Source of the DNA: Aphrocallistes beatrix
Taxonomy: Eukaryota > Porifera > Hexactinellida > Sceptrulophora > Aphrocallistidae
Length of the DNA stretch: 64,000 nt
Reading direction: 5' to 3'
NCBI GenBank assembly: GCA_963281255.1
Contig: OY725504.1
Coordinates: forward strand, 2,604,001 to 2,668,000
The translations under genes and the position numbers were made by a program. How positions within the stretch are numbered: position 1 is the stretch's first letter; the number at the start of each line of letters is the position of its first letter. This document shows positions 55,311 to 64,000 of the stretch, piece after piece. The notes under the pieces were generated by a model that was not told the DNA's origin, made no database searches, and saw only the letters and a list, made by a program, of their open reading frames with translations.

Positions 55311-55741
55311 TTTGTTTCAAGCTCCGTCAGCTCATCTTCAGCAGGTCCACCTCCTGTTTTCTTCATGGATTCCAGTTTGTCACTGATAATTGGTTTGCAT
55401 TTCACCAGAATGTTACACCATTTTTTGGAATCATCCCTTTCGTTCGTAGTGTCCCATGCTCTTGAGAAATTGAATTAGCAATTTGTTCCCAGATACTGTT
55501 CTTCAACCATCAATGTCATAAAACCATACTAGAGCTGATAATGGTGACTACAACAAATAAATAGAGTTCTAATTGCGATAAAATTGGATCGTATTATCTT
55601 AGCAATAATTAATACTACATTTATGTTCAAAAATTGTGAGTTAAGTCATATTTGAAGTCGACTTGAAAAATAAATAAATTTAAGTTAAAAACTAAGTAAA
55701 TACTAAGTATTCCACCAAAACTAGGTAAATAGTAGTAGTAC

Positions 55742-55974
55742 CTAAGTTGACTAATTCATGAATTATCAATGAATTACTCAAAATTTGAAACTAAAATAAT
55801 TAAAAAAATATTTGATTTTTCGCTTAGAGAGTGAGCAATGTTAGAGGTATATAACATGAGCAACCTTTAACCACTTTTGTGCATAGAATCTGCACTAATA
55901 TTTGAGATTTTGAATAATTCATTAATTGAATAATCCATAATTCTTCATCATCTTTCAATGAATTAGTCAACTAA
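55742..55974. mobile_element. hAT-type MITE in the Harbinger right end
   Basis: Ends AGTTGACTAATTCATGAATT and AATGAATTAGTCAACT match the MITE at 27311-27527 across its length. No clean 8-bp duplication is visible here. Confidence 0.75.
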
Positions 55975-56269
55975 GGTAAAAACTAAGTAGGAACTAAGTA
56001 TTTACCTAGTTTTGCTCTGTGAACACCAACTTAGTTTTGCTGTCTAAGAGGATAAAAATACTTAGTTTATACTTAGTTTTCAGTCAAAAACTAAGTTTTT
56101 ACTTAGTTTAAGTTAAGTTTGAGTTTAAGTCGAACTGAGAAAGGCCCCAGCCCTTTAATTTGGAAATATGATGAATCACCATGATTACACAGCATTATAT
56201 GATTTTCTTCTTTTGATTATGACAAAAAAATATTTTAATATAAATTATTTAATATATCAGTTTCATATT

Positions 56270-56766
56270 AACAAGCGCGCTTCGCTTGATTGCGCTGCGC
56301 GGCTGGCGGACACTTTGTGTCCGCCGGAGGCTCCCTTCGGTCGCCTGGGATCACATTGGTTAATTATAAGAGAGATAGCATCGCTAAATATGTCTGTCCA
56401 ACTGTTATAATCGATATCATTCGAAAAATCTCCAAATTTTTTAATTTTAAAATGTTTAATGCGTAATGATGTCGTCATAACAAAGTGATGAGTAATCATT
56501 TTTGCTGATATTCACATTATATGTGAGGTTTGTTAGTATACAGATTCTAGTATTAAAATTTTATCCTTCTATCTCCTATAATGGCTGAGTTATGCTCGAA
56601 TAACTGTATTGATTAACTTTTAAAATGTGACAATGACGTCATAATTCCATGATGAGTCGACATTTTGCTCTGAGCTCAGAACTTGCTGGAGCCATAGCCA
56701 AAATACTCCCACATGCCAAAAATCAGCTTTCTGGGCCTGACAGTATCTTCAATCAATTCGTTACAG
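56270..56766 (-). mobile_element. R500 repeat copy
   Basis: Full-length reverse copy with intact GC terminus and hairpin (ACAAGCGCGCTTCGCTTG to CAATTCGTTACAG). One CRE is perfect and the other altered (GATGTCGTCAT). Left half of a dimer. Confidence 0.9.
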
Positions 56767-56781
56767 ATATATACATATATA

Positions 56782-56969
56782 CAGTCGACTCCGCTTAATA
56801 TGGTCACATCGGTCAGATGACTTTTTGACCCGATTAAGAGGAGAACCCTATTGACCGAAAATAGTTTGTATTAGCTTCTATGTGTGAGAGTTATTCCGGT
56901 CCTGCCAAAAGTGGCCCGATTAAGCGGTTGACCCGATTAAACAGTGACCCTATTAAGCGGAGTCTACTG
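56782..56969. mobile_element. T188 Tigger-like MITE, copy 4
   Basis: TA-flanked, 188 bp. Ends CAGTCGACTCCGCTTAATA and TATTAAGCGGAGTCTACTG. It is inserted in the TA tract between two R500 copies. Confidence 0.88.
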
Positions 56970-57037
56970 TATATAACCTTACTATTAAAACTCGATTAAT
57001 CTATATATGTGTATGTGTGTATATATATATATATATA

Positions 57038-57534
57038 TCTGTAACGAATTGATTGAAGAAACTGCCGGGCGCAGAAGGCTGATTTTTGGCATGTGGGAGT
57101 CTTTTGGCTATGGCTCCAGTAAGTTCTGATTTCAGAGCAAAATGTCGACTCATCATGGAATTATGACGTCATTGTCACATTTTTAAAAGTTAAGCAACAC
57201 AGTTATTCGAGTATAACTCCGCCATTATAGGAGATAGAAGACTGAAATTTTAATAGAATCTGTATACTAACATATCTCAAATATGATGCAACTATCATCA
57301 AAAAATGATGACTCATCACTCTGTTATGATGTCATCATTACACGTCAAAAATTTTAAAATTGACAAATTTGGTGATTTTTTCAGTGATATCGATTTTAAC
57401 CCTAAGATGGACATATTTATAGATGCTATCTCCCTTATAATTAACCAATGTTACCTCAGGCGACCGAAGGGATCCTCCGGCGGACACAAAGTGTCTTCTA
57501 GCCGCGCAGCGCAAGCAAGCGAAGCGCGCTTGTA
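57038..57534 (+). mobile_element. R500 repeat copy
   Basis: Full-length forward copy preceded by the tag CCTTACTATTAAAACTCG (about 56977) and a TA tract. It carries one perfect CRE, one altered (ATGATGTCAT) and TGATGACTCATCA. It ends GCGAAGCGCGCTTGT. Confidence 0.9.
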
Positions 57535-58219
57535 CTATATATGTCATGGACCAAAGTGTAAATTGGCCAAGATTTGTGAATCTTGGCTAAATCTTGGCTA
57601 AAAGCAACTTTGGCTCAGCCAAACATTTGGCTGAGCCAAAGTGTTGAGTTAACCTAAATTTGATGGGAGCATCATACATTATGGGTTGACAAGAAATTGC
57701 AGATTTAATTCTAAATGTAATTAATCAATTTATTACTAATAAAACTAATTTATGACAATAAATTTAACAAATATAAGCTCTTAAATCTATTATTAGATAG
57801 AAATAGTAGTTTCACATTCACAGAAGGCTACAATGATTCTGAATAAGTAATCAACTAATGAATTTATCGAATCCGTAACTACAGTCTAGTTAGTGTGGAA
57901 TTACCATCAAACAATTACTATCAGTCAAGTGAGTTTGGAATGTCCACTAACTACATTCTAAATATTGAGAACTGTAAGTACTTGGCAACGGATAAAGTAA
58001 TTGTAGGAATGTAATTTTAGTTTCATTTAACTATGCCTATTGTATGAAGTAGTTTTTCGCAGTATGTTGAAAAGCTGCCAGAGTGTACTTGCCATCACCA
58101 ACATCACATTTCCAACACCAGAAGATTTTATGGGGAGTTAGATTAACTCCCCAAATCTAAGCAGCCTTTAACCCAGGGGATATTGAAGAGATGATAAGTT
58201 TGTTAGTTAATTCTTCTGA

Positions 58220-58795
58220 GGATTTTGGCAAAAGCTTCCACCTCCGAGCAGCTGAGAAGTACAGCGTCTGTCGGTTTGGTGATATTTTCGAGCTGTATAC
58301 ATAGGTGGAGAGTTTCGAGAAAAAGAGAGAGCCCGCGCATTAGTAGTTGCCAAGGTTTACGAGACTCTCTGCAAAGCACACGACAAGCTCTGTCATGCAG
58401 GGAGGTTTAGAATGTGGGCCTATTTGGAGAAGAATAAACTGCACATTACTCGCTCGCTTGGAATTATTTTGACGACTCTGCCCTATATACCAGGAGAAGA
58501 AGGGGAAGGTGACTACGAAAAGGATTGTCCACAAGCCAATAATTCCTCCAACTGTTGGCCAGTGTGCACAGTCTGACCTGATTGATTTACGAATGCAAGA
58601 GGATAACAGGTACAAATACTCTCGCAATGAGTGGAAGAGCAAACGGTTCGTACATGGAAGGCCTAGGAAATCCACAGATCAAGGAAGCATTGACCGAGCC
58701 AACCAGGATGTCGAGCTGCTCTTTGCCCGCCTCAGATCATTGAAAAAGCCACTGGACCAATGGGTGAGTGAATTAAAATATGTTCAATATACTAC
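58220..58795 (+). pseudogene. KRBA2/SCAND3-like integrase, part 1
   Basis: The + strand frame 58509-58808 reads IIPPTVGQCAQSDLIDL, with DLIDLRMQEDNRYKY matching the first catalytic Asp block (VDLIDM...D..YK) of KRBA2/SCAND3-like integrases. The text then jumps to FVHGRPRKSTDQGSIDRANQ, the block containing the catalytic-Glu region (G(S)VERAN type, here IDRAN with Asp instead of Glu). About 60 residues with the second Asp are missing, so there is an internal deletion. The frame ends in ELKYVQYT, where a mariner-type end (CGGGTGTTCAATAAGTTC) begins at 58797. Upstream, 58220-58500 is probably degraded N-terminal coding sequence. Confidence 0.6.
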
Positions 58796-58796
58796 G

Positions 58797-59225
58797 GGTG
58801 TTCAATAAGTTCTGATCAATACACTGTTAAACATTTAAAATACACGATAAACAAGTAATTAATATTTGATATTACATCATCTGTTAACCTAGACGATATA
58901 CTCTAGTACTAATCGCTGTATTGTAAGGTTAAATGCTCTTCATTTAATGTCTGCTATGTAAATGTTTCCAGTTTGATAGCGAATAGCTAGAATTCTGGGA
59001 CTGTTAAAATCTCCTGGAGCTTTCTTGTTCGTAGATCTCTTACAGGAGTAATCAATAGGAAGTCGTTTAGTTTTGTAATCAGGAACGACAGGCTTGACTC
59101 GAGGAAGGAAGGAGTGAGTGAGGGAAGTGTTGGGAAGGGAAATGAAGAACATTTAACCTTACAAACAGTGATTAGAGCACCAGAGTATATTGTCTAGGTT
59201 AACAAATGATGTAATATCAGTCCTA
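58797..59225. mobile_element. Foldback MITE with mariner-type left end
   Basis: It starts after a TA with CGGGTGTTCAATAAGTTC, the same terminus as the mariner at 2868. Arms 58865-58945 and 59140-59220 are inverted (TTAACCTAGACGATATACTC versus GAGTATATTGTCTAGGTTAA). The matching right terminus is not found. Confidence 0.6.
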
Positions 59226-59234
59226 ATAAGCGGT

Positions 59235-59703
59235 TTAACCTCCAAGTCGTAAGAATCGCTTCATCCAGCTCGTCAGTAGAAGAGAGAGACGAAGAGGGAA
59301 CTTCAACTTCGGTGTACCGTGGACAGGTTCTGGGCTATATGAAGAACATGGCTGAGGCTGTTGGTCTCTATCCACTTGGTTAGCAACATCGGCTGAAGGA
59401 ATCGTCACATCCGGCTGACATAGAGTCATGCGAGAGAGTGGGAGGAGGAGGAGAGTAGGCGTGCTCGATCGTGGGACAGGAACTGTTGTAGCCTCGGTAG
59501 TTTGAGTAGAGAATTCGATGATCTCGCCACCCATCTGTAGGGCGTCATCTACATCATATTGAGCGAGTCTATCAACTCTTGGGGTAGCATCAGATCTACA
59601 GATAGATCAGGGGGGATCCTCCTAAAGTGCACCTCAAGGGGAGTACGTCCAAATGTAGACTGTTTGACAGTATTCTTAGTATATTGAACATATTTGAACT
59701 ACA
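59235..59703 (-). pseudogene. KRBA2-like integrase, part 2, inverted
   Basis: Reading the minus strand from 59703 gives FKYVQYTKNTVKQSTFGRTP, then EVHFRRIPPDL and a Ser/Thr/Pro-rich tail ending at 59235. The first residues repeat the end of part 1 (KYVQYT), and the TFGRTPxEVxF block is what should follow it in the protein. The second half of the gene is therefore present in opposite orientation to the first half. A frame change lies near 59560. Confidence 0.6.
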
Positions 59704-60172
59704 CTCTGTCCCTTATAACAGATCAAGTGACAACTAAACTACACCCTATCCCTCGTAACAGAGCAAGTGACAACTGAACTACACCCTGTCCCTTATAACA
59801 GAGCCAGTAACAACTGAATTACACCCTGTTCCTCATAACAGAGCCAGTAACAACTGAATTACACCCTGTTCCTCATAACAGAGCAAGTAACAACTGAATT
59901 ACACCCTGTCCCTCATAACAGAGCAAGTAACAACTGAATTACACCCTGTCCTTCATAACAGAGCAAGTAACAACTGAACTACACCCTGTCCCTCATAACA
60001 GAGCAAGTAACAACTGAACTACACCCTGTCCCTCATAACAGAGCAAGTAACAACTGAACTACACCCTGTCCTTCATAACAGAGCAAGTAACAACTGAACT
60101 ACACCCTGTCCCTCATAACAGAGCAAGTAACAACTGAATTACACCCTGTCCTTCATAACAGAGCAAGTAACT
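59697..60172. repeat. 40-bp minisatellite, ~12 units
   Basis: Tandem units of 40 bp built from AACTACACCCTGTCCCTCAT followed by AACAGAGCAAGTAACAACTG. The first two units and the last are the most diverged. The inner units differ by one or two bases, consistent with recent expansion. Confidence 0.92.
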
Positions 60173-60506
60173 AGTACGAATGACTCATACCTTTGTTGAA
60201 TTGTTAATATTTTTAATTAATTATTGTGCATTGCTAATTACTGTTAACATGAATGAGTTTTATATTGGATTTTCTCAACTGGTAATCATGTTCTATACTA
60301 CTCTCACGCATAACGCATAACGCAATAAGATTAAATAAATCTACAATTTATTGTCAACCCATGATGTATTATGCTCCCATCAAATTTAGGTTAACTCAAC
60401 ACTTTGGTTGAGCCAAATATTTGGCTCAGCCAAAGTTGCTTTTAGCCAAGATTTAGCCAAGATTCTAAAATCTTGGCCAGTTTACACTTTGGTCCATAAC
60501 ATATAT

Positions 60507-60697
60507 ACAGGGTGTCTCAAAATTATTGCCGTAATGAATTTTCAGTTATAAACTTAAAAATCATAGACTTAGAAATATTTCTATTTTCCTATATATTCTC
60601 TATCCAATTCAATGCATTTATGAATGCGTTCTGCCATTCCGTCAGCCAATCTCTCCAAGATATCTGGCTCGATTGATGACCAAGCATTTTGTAGTTA
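60507..60697 (-). pseudogene. Tc1-like transposon end with transposase C-terminus
   Basis: The terminus CAGGGTGTCTCAAAATTATT begins after a TA. The minus strand encodes NAWSSIEPDILERLADGM and AERIHKCIELDREYI, the C-terminal helical tail of Tc1/IS630-type transposases. The rest of the element is absent; R900 sequence follows. Confidence 0.65.
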
Positions 60698-60974
60698 TAT
60701 AAGTTATTGCTTTGAAGTATTAATAGCAATGACAGTCACAATAGTGTCGTACAATGATTTCTATTGTGAGAGTGAAACCATACGCAGCATTGTATAGAAA
60801 AGGTGTGAAAAATTGTTTTCCATTTTTTTGCAGAGGTGTGAAAATTTCGCTTAGAACTTAATCGTAGTCATATCATTTGACACCTACATGGCAATTTTCA
60901 TATCTCTATGACTTGCCAATTCTTCAATCAATTCGAACAAACAAACAAAAATCCTAGCGTTTTAAATTATAAGA
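60693..60974 (-). mobile_element. R900 repeat copy 3, partial
   Basis: The last ~280 bp of R900 (TGTCGTACAATGATTTCTATT to CTTCAATCAATTCGAACAAA and AATCCTAGCGTTTTA). Confidence 0.75.
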
Positions 60975-60987
60975 TTTCTATGTAATA

Positions 60988-61069
60988 CAAACTCAGTTAG
61001 TACGTATTTATGAATAGTACGTACCAACAATTCCTTCCCGAAGGGGTACGTCTTATCCGAGTTGTACTG
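60988..61069. mobile_element. Short Tigger-like MITE, 82 bp
   Basis: TA-flanked. Ends CAAACTCAGTTAGTACGTA and TCTTATCCGAGTTGTACTG, with mirrored GTACGTA motifs. A related stretch lies at 23290-23375 (CAGTAGAAGTCGGTTAGTAC). Confidence 0.6.
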
Positions 61070-61171
61070 TATACCTATATCTGTAACGAATTGATTGAAG
61101 AAACTGCCTGGCACAGAGAGCTGATTTCGATTATAGCAGTAAGCATAGCCTACTGTATATAAGGCCTCACA

Positions 61172-61319
61172 GCATAGGCGTAGCCAGCCTCTAGTCCAGG
61201 GGGGGGAGGCAACTGCCAACCCATGGTCTCATTGTTTGAGAAATTAACAAATATTGTAGGAATGTTGGAGTGTATGAGAGGGGCAACTGCCCCCCCCTGA
61301 CCCCCCTCCCTACGCCCAT
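61172..61319. mobile_element. hAT-type MITE nested in FB7
   Basis: Exact 8-bp duplication GCCTCACA (61164-61171 and 61320-61327). Ends GCATAGGCGTAGCCAGCC and CCTACGCCCAT, with G- and C-runs near each end. Confidence 0.82.
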
Positions 61320-61394
61320 GCCTCACAGTAACTTGCGAATTTGGGACTAGGGTTACGGTAGAAGATGGTTGAACTAATACATGAGCTGCCTTAA

Positions 61395-61511
61395 CCCTAC
61401 TTTGCCGAGGAATGTTGAATTGAAATTGAAAGTTAATTCATTTTCAATTGAAATTGAAAATGAAAGTGGGGTCATTTCTATTTATACATTTGACCCCACG
61501 TCAAATTATGG
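61395..61511. mobile_element. piggyBac-type MITE nested in FB7
   Basis: Flanked by TTAA (61391-61394 and 61512-61515). The left end CCCTACTTTGCCG matches the MITE at 4133, and the interior is the same GAAATTGAAA/TGAAAGTGGGG type. The right end is diverged. Confidence 0.7.
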
Positions 61512-62739
61512 TTAAATCATTAACAAAGCACAATAGAGCCTAGGAATGTATTACCAGCATATACAAATGTGGTGTAAAAGTACCCATATCCGTTGTTAAA
61601 ATTTAGATTAGTCACCATATGGTTACGCAATAGGTTATATTTGTCACAAATTTGGTGATTTTCAGAGGTCGTTTAATTAAGGGCACTTCTAAGTGTTTTT
61701 ATATAGATTTTTTCGCATAGAACTGAGATGTGGTTAATACGAAAAATTTGCAATTTTTTCATGGAATGTCGCTACAATCCAGTGTTGCTATCTAAACTTG
61801 TTTTGGTCTTTGGGATTAAATTTTGAAAACCACGATAGCTAGACATTCAAATGTAATTCCATTTGTTAGCGAATAGACTACTTCCCATTAAGCGATAATA
61901 TAATTTCTACGTCTAAATTCACATGGTTTCCGAGATATTTGACAAATGACCAAATGCGACCAATATGATACATTGTCCAATAACTCGTTAACCATTGGAT
62001 TTAGACAAATAAATCATATTATTACTTAATAGGAAATAGTCTATTGGCTATCAAATCGAATTACATTTGAATGCATAGCTCTTGCGCTTTTCAAGATATG
62101 ATCCCAACTGACCAAAACACGTTTCCATAGCAACACTAGAATGTATCGACATCCCGTGAAAAGATTCCAAATTTTTCGTATTAACCCATTCACATCTCAG
62201 TTCTATGCGAATAAATTTATAATAAAAACATTTAGAAGTACCCTTAAACGATCTCTGAGAATCGCCAAATTTTTCACAAATATAACCTATTGCGGAACCC
62301 TATGGTGACTAATCTATATTTTAACAACGGATTTTGGTACTTTTACACCATATTTGTATATGTTGGTAATACATTCTTAAGCTATATTGTGCTTTGTTAA
62401 TGATTTAAGGCAGCTCATGTATTAGTTCAACCATCTTCTACCGCATCCATCCCCAAATCCGCAAGTTACTGTGAGGCCTTATATACTGTAGGTTATGCAG
62501 TAAGATAGACGTATTTAGAGATGTTATCTCCCTTATGATTAATCAATGTGAGCCTAGACCCCCCAAAGGAGGTCTCTGACGGACACAAAGTGTTCGCCTG
62601 CCGCGCAAGCGAGCGCGCAATTTTTTTTACATGTCGCAATTTAACACTTCTACTGATTCACCAACTTAGGTAGATCACAAAAGTAGCTGGTATGTAGTAC
62701 CGCTATACCCTGAAGTGCATATCCCGACCCATCTCGCTA

Positions 62740-63440
62740 ATGTGATTGCGCAACAGGCTCTGTTTAGCGCGAAAAATGATGTTCTAGCTCATTCAAAACA
62801 TCGTTTCTGCATTTCAATGCTTGATTTTATATATAACAACAATAGGAAGGCCTTAATCCAAAAAGTCTGAAATCTTAATTGGAATGTATATGCATTCCTC
62901 AGTTGCTATGGAAACAAAAAATTGAATGTTTAAGCCATATCTCAAAAGGTATAGATCGTAGATACTAAGAAATATATCATTCAATCCGCAAATTATCACT
63001 TCCTATAGTATGAAAATAATATTGTTCTTGTGTTTATTTTCAATATTTTCCGAGTTATCTAGGATTTTATCACGGTCTATAGAGAAATAATGAGATATAA
63101 CAAAATCCTAGATAAATCAGAAGAAAATAGACACGGGAACATTATTATTATCATATAGTGATAGTTGACGGATTGACTGGTATAATTTCTTAGTGTCTAC
63201 GATCTATGCAATTTGAGATATAGCTTAAACATTCAATTTTTTGTTTCCATCGCAAATGAGGAATGGATAGACATACCATTCAATATTTTCAGACTTTTTG
63301 GGATTAGGGCCTTCCTATTGTTGGGGCTCTATGAAACAATCAAGCATTAAAAATGCAGATAACGATGTTTTAAATAAGCTAGAACAAGAGCATTTTTTGC
63401 TCTAAAAAGAGCCTATTGCCGAATCATACGATGACATATC
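62740..63440. mobile_element. Palindromic foldback element
   Basis: Inverted arms about a centre near 63080. CATCGTTTCTGCATTTCAAT versus ATTTTTAATGCAGATAACGATG, and ATAGTGTTCCATAGC-type inner blocks such as GTTGCTATGGAAACAAAAAA versus TTTTTTGTTTCCATCGCAAA. The outer limits are uncertain. The FB7-like end TATGTAGGCTATGG at 63617 suggests the full element reaches about 63630. Confidence 0.7.
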
Positions 63441-63639
63441 CAATTTTAGACAGCTGAATTGGATGCTCTGATATGATGTTTGTATATGGTAATAATACAT
63501 TTCAAAGATCTATCGTATACGATTTTTGATGGACTAATTAAATTTTGACTGTGTTAAAACTGGCCTTCTAGTTTTCAGGCCTTCTCGGTGACATACACGG
63601 CTGTATATTATGTAGGCTATGGCTGCCCCCAGCGATAGC

Positions 63640-64000
63640 AAGCTAATGTCCCAGGCAACAAAGCCTAACACTCTCCTTCCATCAGGAGCCCAGTACAAAC
63701 TCTGGCGCTAACCAACGAACCGCTCCTTTTAATCCCCGTGGACTACTCGAGAAAAAGTTTGCTGGTGTACCAGTAACAATTTGCGAATACCTAAGAAAGT
63801 ATGAAAGTGTTGAGGACTGTGGAAATTTAGAAAATTACCCAATATACCCATATTATATTGTTATTTATAGATTTAGGCGTATAAAATTTATGAGTTTGAG
63901 ATTAGGATAATATCTTTGGAGGGCTGTATAATATGCTGAGTAGTTCTCGATGGAGAGTCGAACCTAGTATTTTCGCATTTAACCTTAAATCTCTAACTGA
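63640..64000. other. Region without recognised genes
   Basis: A slightly less AT-rich stretch at 63640-63800 with no supported coding frame or repeat end. The window then ends in AT-rich sequence. Confidence 0.4.

Larger units (their letters stand above)
49840..55510 (-). pseudogene. Harbinger Myb/SANT-like protein, interrupted by the LTR element
   Basis: On the minus strand, sequence right of the retrotransposon (55510 down to 55311) has WEQIANSIS, then DDSKKWCNILVKCKP and KKTGGGPADELTELE. These are the trihelix Myb/SANT-like domain and its typical KKTGGG tail, with a frame change near 55460. Left of the retrotransposon the same frame continues from 50396 as KGKEIFEGIEAGID and TNSPLSDLDLAIS to PPARKRKLNEIP, ending near 50107 with a frame break. 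A last Gln/Pro-rich piece is at 49840-50070. Removing the element plus one copy of the 4-bp duplication keeps the frame. In Harbinger elements the partner protein binds DNA and helps import the transposase into the nucleus. Confidence 0.82.
48528..56147 (+). mobile_element. PIF/Harbinger transposon, split by an LTR retrotransposon
   Basis: Inverted ends GGGCCTTATTCTCAGATCG and CGAACTGAGAAAGGCCC continue for over 60 bp of ACTTAAACTTAA/TTAAGTTTAAGT sequence. The 3-bp duplication CAG flanks both sides (48525-48527 and 56148-56150). The CAG/CTG trinucleotide type is known for some animal Harbinger families. Without the nested retroelement (50397-55310 plus 4 bp) the element is about 2.7 kb. It codes for a transposase (+) and a Myb/SANT-like protein (-) in convergent orientation, as usual for the superfamily. 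A further MITE (55742-55974) sits in the right end. Confidence 0.9.
57547..60496. mobile_element. KRBA2-like integrase transposon, 2.95 kb, rearranged
   Basis: Long inverted ends. TGGACCAAAGTGTAAATTGG at left mirrors CCAGTTTACACTTTGGTCCA at right, and the similarity extends about 150 bp (TTGGCTGAGCCAAAGTGTTG..., GGGAGCATCATACATTATGGG). No target duplication was recognised. It contains an integrase-like remnant split over both strands (58490-58795 + and 59235-59703 -), a foldback MITE, and a 12-unit minisatellite. Confidence 0.7.
61144..62497. mobile_element. FB7 foldback element, copy 2
   Basis: The 7-bp duplication CAGTAAG (61137-61143 and 62498-62504) flanks ends CATAGCCTACTGTATATAAG and TATATACTGTAGGTTATG. 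Arms mirror through a centre near 61970 (ATCCGTTGTTAAAATTTAG versus CTATATTTTAACAACGGAT). It contains nested MITEs at 61172 and 61395. No coding sequence. Confidence 0.85.
61081..62620 (+). mobile_element. R500 repeat copy split by FB7
   Basis: Body start CTGTAACGAATTGATTG at 61081, a large internal deletion (jump from GAGCTGATTTC to GATTATAGCAGTAAG), interruption at 61143, and continuation from 62505 to a GC-poor remnant terminus (GCGCAAGCGAGCGCGC) near 62610. Confidence 0.75.

Noticed and set aside
59235-59534. Ser/Thr/Pro-rich minus-strand frame as a separate secreted protein
   Set aside because: It is continuous with the integrase-like TFGRTP segment upstream and lies inside the KRBA2-like transposon.

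Overview
The window is eukaryotic and metazoan in character. It is AT-rich DNA with GT-AG introns, an AATAAA poly(A) signal, many TA microsatellites and a dense, deeply nested population of metazoan-type transposable elements (hAT, PIF/Harbinger, P/THAP, Tc1/mariner/pogo, piggyBac, Ty3/gypsy, Penelope-like). I cannot name the species. The repeat spectrum would fit an invertebrate, perhaps an early-branching marine one, but that is only an impression.

Only one host gene is clearly present: an RMND5-type E3 ubiquitin ligase subunit of the GID/CTLH complex on the + strand. One coding exon lies at 5310-5561 (LisH region). The terminal exon lies at 36313-37035 (CTLH, CRA-like region and degenerate RING) and is followed by a poly(A) signal. 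They are separated by a 30.75 kb intron packed with transposons. The first ~70 codons expected for the family are not recognised and probably lie left of the window.

Layout. 0-1.4 kb: hAT/DUF4371-type and LINE fragments. 1.4-2.1 kb: first copies of an abundant ~500 bp repeat, called R500 here. 2.87-4.06 kb: a decayed mariner. 4.1-5.0 kb: piggyBac-type and Tigger-type MITEs. 5.56-36.3 kb (intron): many R500 copies, a Penelope-like element with GIY-YIG motifs (9.05-11.15 kb), two copies of a related repeat (R900), foldback elements (8.1, 13.1, 19.5-20.2, 27.0-27.9 and 29.3-35.3 kb), an inverted duplication of a KRBA2/SCAND3-like cysteine-rich fragment (17.6-18.6 kb), an unclassified transposon-type protein remnant (20.35-21.15 kb), a Tc1 relic (23.4-24.4 kb) and a complete hAT element with an 8-bp target duplication and a small intron (30.26-32.82 kb). 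37-64 kb: more R500, a P/THAP element with perfect termini (38.54-40.37 kb), a 2.15 kb palindrome (41.4-43.56 kb), a Tigger-ended element without visible genes (43.65-45.75 kb), a mariner relic, a PIF/Harbinger transposon (48.53-56.15 kb) split by a Ty3/gypsy LTR retrotransposon (50.40-55.31 kb), a KRBA2-like integrase element with 150+ bp terminal repeats and a 40-bp minisatellite (57.55-60.50 kb), and two more foldbacks (61.1-62.5 and 62.7-63.5 kb).

The most notable points are as follows. First, the nested Harbinger/LTR insertion can be resolved to the base: the Myb/SANT-like frame reads straight across the excised retrotransposon. Second, R500 carries two CRE palindromes and a TGATGACTCATCA palindrome in most near-full copies, so it spreads bZIP-type sites through the RMND5 intron. 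Third, R500 and R900 share a GC-rich hairpin terminus and a short opposite-end tag, which suggests one unrecognised mobilising system. Fourth, a foldback family generates 7-bp target duplications. All transposon reading frames seen here are broken. Family assignments rest on motifs read by eye, without database searches.
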